Assembly: GCF_018736085.1 (NCBI RefSeq)
Contig: NZ_CP076134.1
Coordinates: 3,978,501 to 4,042,500 of the forward strand
Reading direction: 5' to 3'
DNA: 64,000 nt
Source of the DNA: Bradyrhizobium sediminis
GTDB taxonomy: Bacteria; Pseudomonadota; Alphaproteobacteria; Rhizobiales; Xanthobacteraceae
Both the position numbers and the translations under genes were made by a program. The notes below the pieces were generated by a model. The model saw only the letters and a list, made by a program, of their open reading frames with translations. It ran no database searches and was not told the DNA's origin. Below are positions 63,731 to 64,000 of the stretch, piece after piece. The number at the start of each line of letters is the position of its first letter. Position 1 is the first letter of the stretch.

Positions 63731-64000
63731 TCACCAGGCCTCGCCGAATGGCCTGGCTTCGAGCTCAAAGCTCCACGCCGAGCGACGCTGACGCGTCAGC
63801 ATCATCGCAATATCGGAAATGTCGTCCGGCTTGACGAAAAAACTGTCGGGCTTGTCACTGAAGCGAGCGCGCATCAGCGGCTCGTCGACAATTCCGTCGA
63901 TGACGATGACCGAGACATGCACACCCAGCGGACCATAGGCACGCGCGAGTGATTCAGCGAGTACGCGCTGGCCGGCTTTCGCCGAAGCAAACGCCGCAGC
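63731..64000 (-). CDS. Short-chain dehydrogenase/reductase, 3' part (cut by window edge)
   Basis: Ninety codons of an SDR, its 5' end outside the window. The visible part begins just past the active-site Tyr: AAFASAKAGQRVLAESLARAYGPLGVHVSVIVIDG. The Lys of YxxxK is in ASAKAG. The C-terminal end WSFELEARPFGEAW is a typical SDR tail. It precedes the aldo/keto reductase by about 97 bases on the same strand. Confidence 0.82.
   Translation of the reverse strand, partial: AAAFASAKAGQRVLAESLARAYGPLGVHVSVIVIDGIVDEPLMRARFSDKPDSFFVKPDDISDIAMMLTRQRRSAWSFELEARPFGEAW

Overview
The window is high-GC (strong G/C preference at third codon positions) and reads as the chromosome of an alphaproteobacterium of the Bradyrhizobium/Rhodopseudomonas type (Nitrobacteraceae). 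The assignment rests on gene families and on the short palindromic intergenic repeats. No rRNA, tRNA, CRISPR array, prophage or intact IS was seen. Most of the window is dense, ordinary metabolic and transport coding.

Layout: (1) 1-11115 is a storage-lipid and hydrophobic-compound region: phasin, a phaE-phaC-GNAT coupled operon with a very short PhaE, alpha/beta hydrolases, a self-sufficient CYP102-type P450-reductase fusion, a wax-ester synthase/DGAT, a lipase-like hydrolase and a small DUF6489-type protein. (2) 11231-27261 is a peptide or amide uptake region: a D-amino-acid-dehydrogenase-like flavoprotein diverges from two complete dipeptide/oligopeptide-type ABC transporters. Between them sit two Ntn-hydrolase-type genes, a gamma-glutamyltransferase-like protein without signal peptide and a DUF1028 protein. 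A RidA-like protein closes the block. (3) 27348-32442 is a TetR-adaptor-RND efflux operon with a perfect palindrome just before tetR. (4) 32510-40807 is mixed: a class I-type P450, a membrane adenylate/guanylate cyclase, nitroreductase, YghU-like GST, a TadG-like vWA protein, a small secreted protein and a two-domain VOC protein coupled to a glutamate-dehydrogenase-family gene.

(5) 42290-55844 is a sugar and sugar-acid region: two PfkB kinases, a TRAP transporter (dctM, dctQ, dctP), a ferredoxin-reductase-like flavoprotein, an enoyl-CoA hydratase, an IlvD/Edd dehydratase with a divergent GntR regulator, a uronate-dehydrogenase-like epimerase-fold enzyme divergent from an SMP-30 lactonase, and an aldehyde dehydrogenase. 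Together these look like an oxidative uronate/aldarate route. (6) 56164-59130 holds a transketolase-like 2-oxoacid dehydrogenase E1 and a divergent Lrp/AsnC regulator. (7) 59392-64000 has a methyltransferase, a broken zinc alcohol dehydrogenase abutting a broken autotransporter, a DMT transporter, an aldo/keto reductase and the 3' part of an SDR.

The most unusual signals are not genes. At least five families of hairpin-forming repeats fill the intergenic spaces. One family has two 103-bp copies that differ almost only by a fully compensated change of a hairpin stem, and one of those copies sits inside another repeat. The second striking signal is the abrupt ADH/autotransporter junction near 60735. 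I saw no clear defence or other wholly novel multi-gene system; the best candidate for an undescribed functional unit is the Ntn-hydrolase/dual ABC transporter block.
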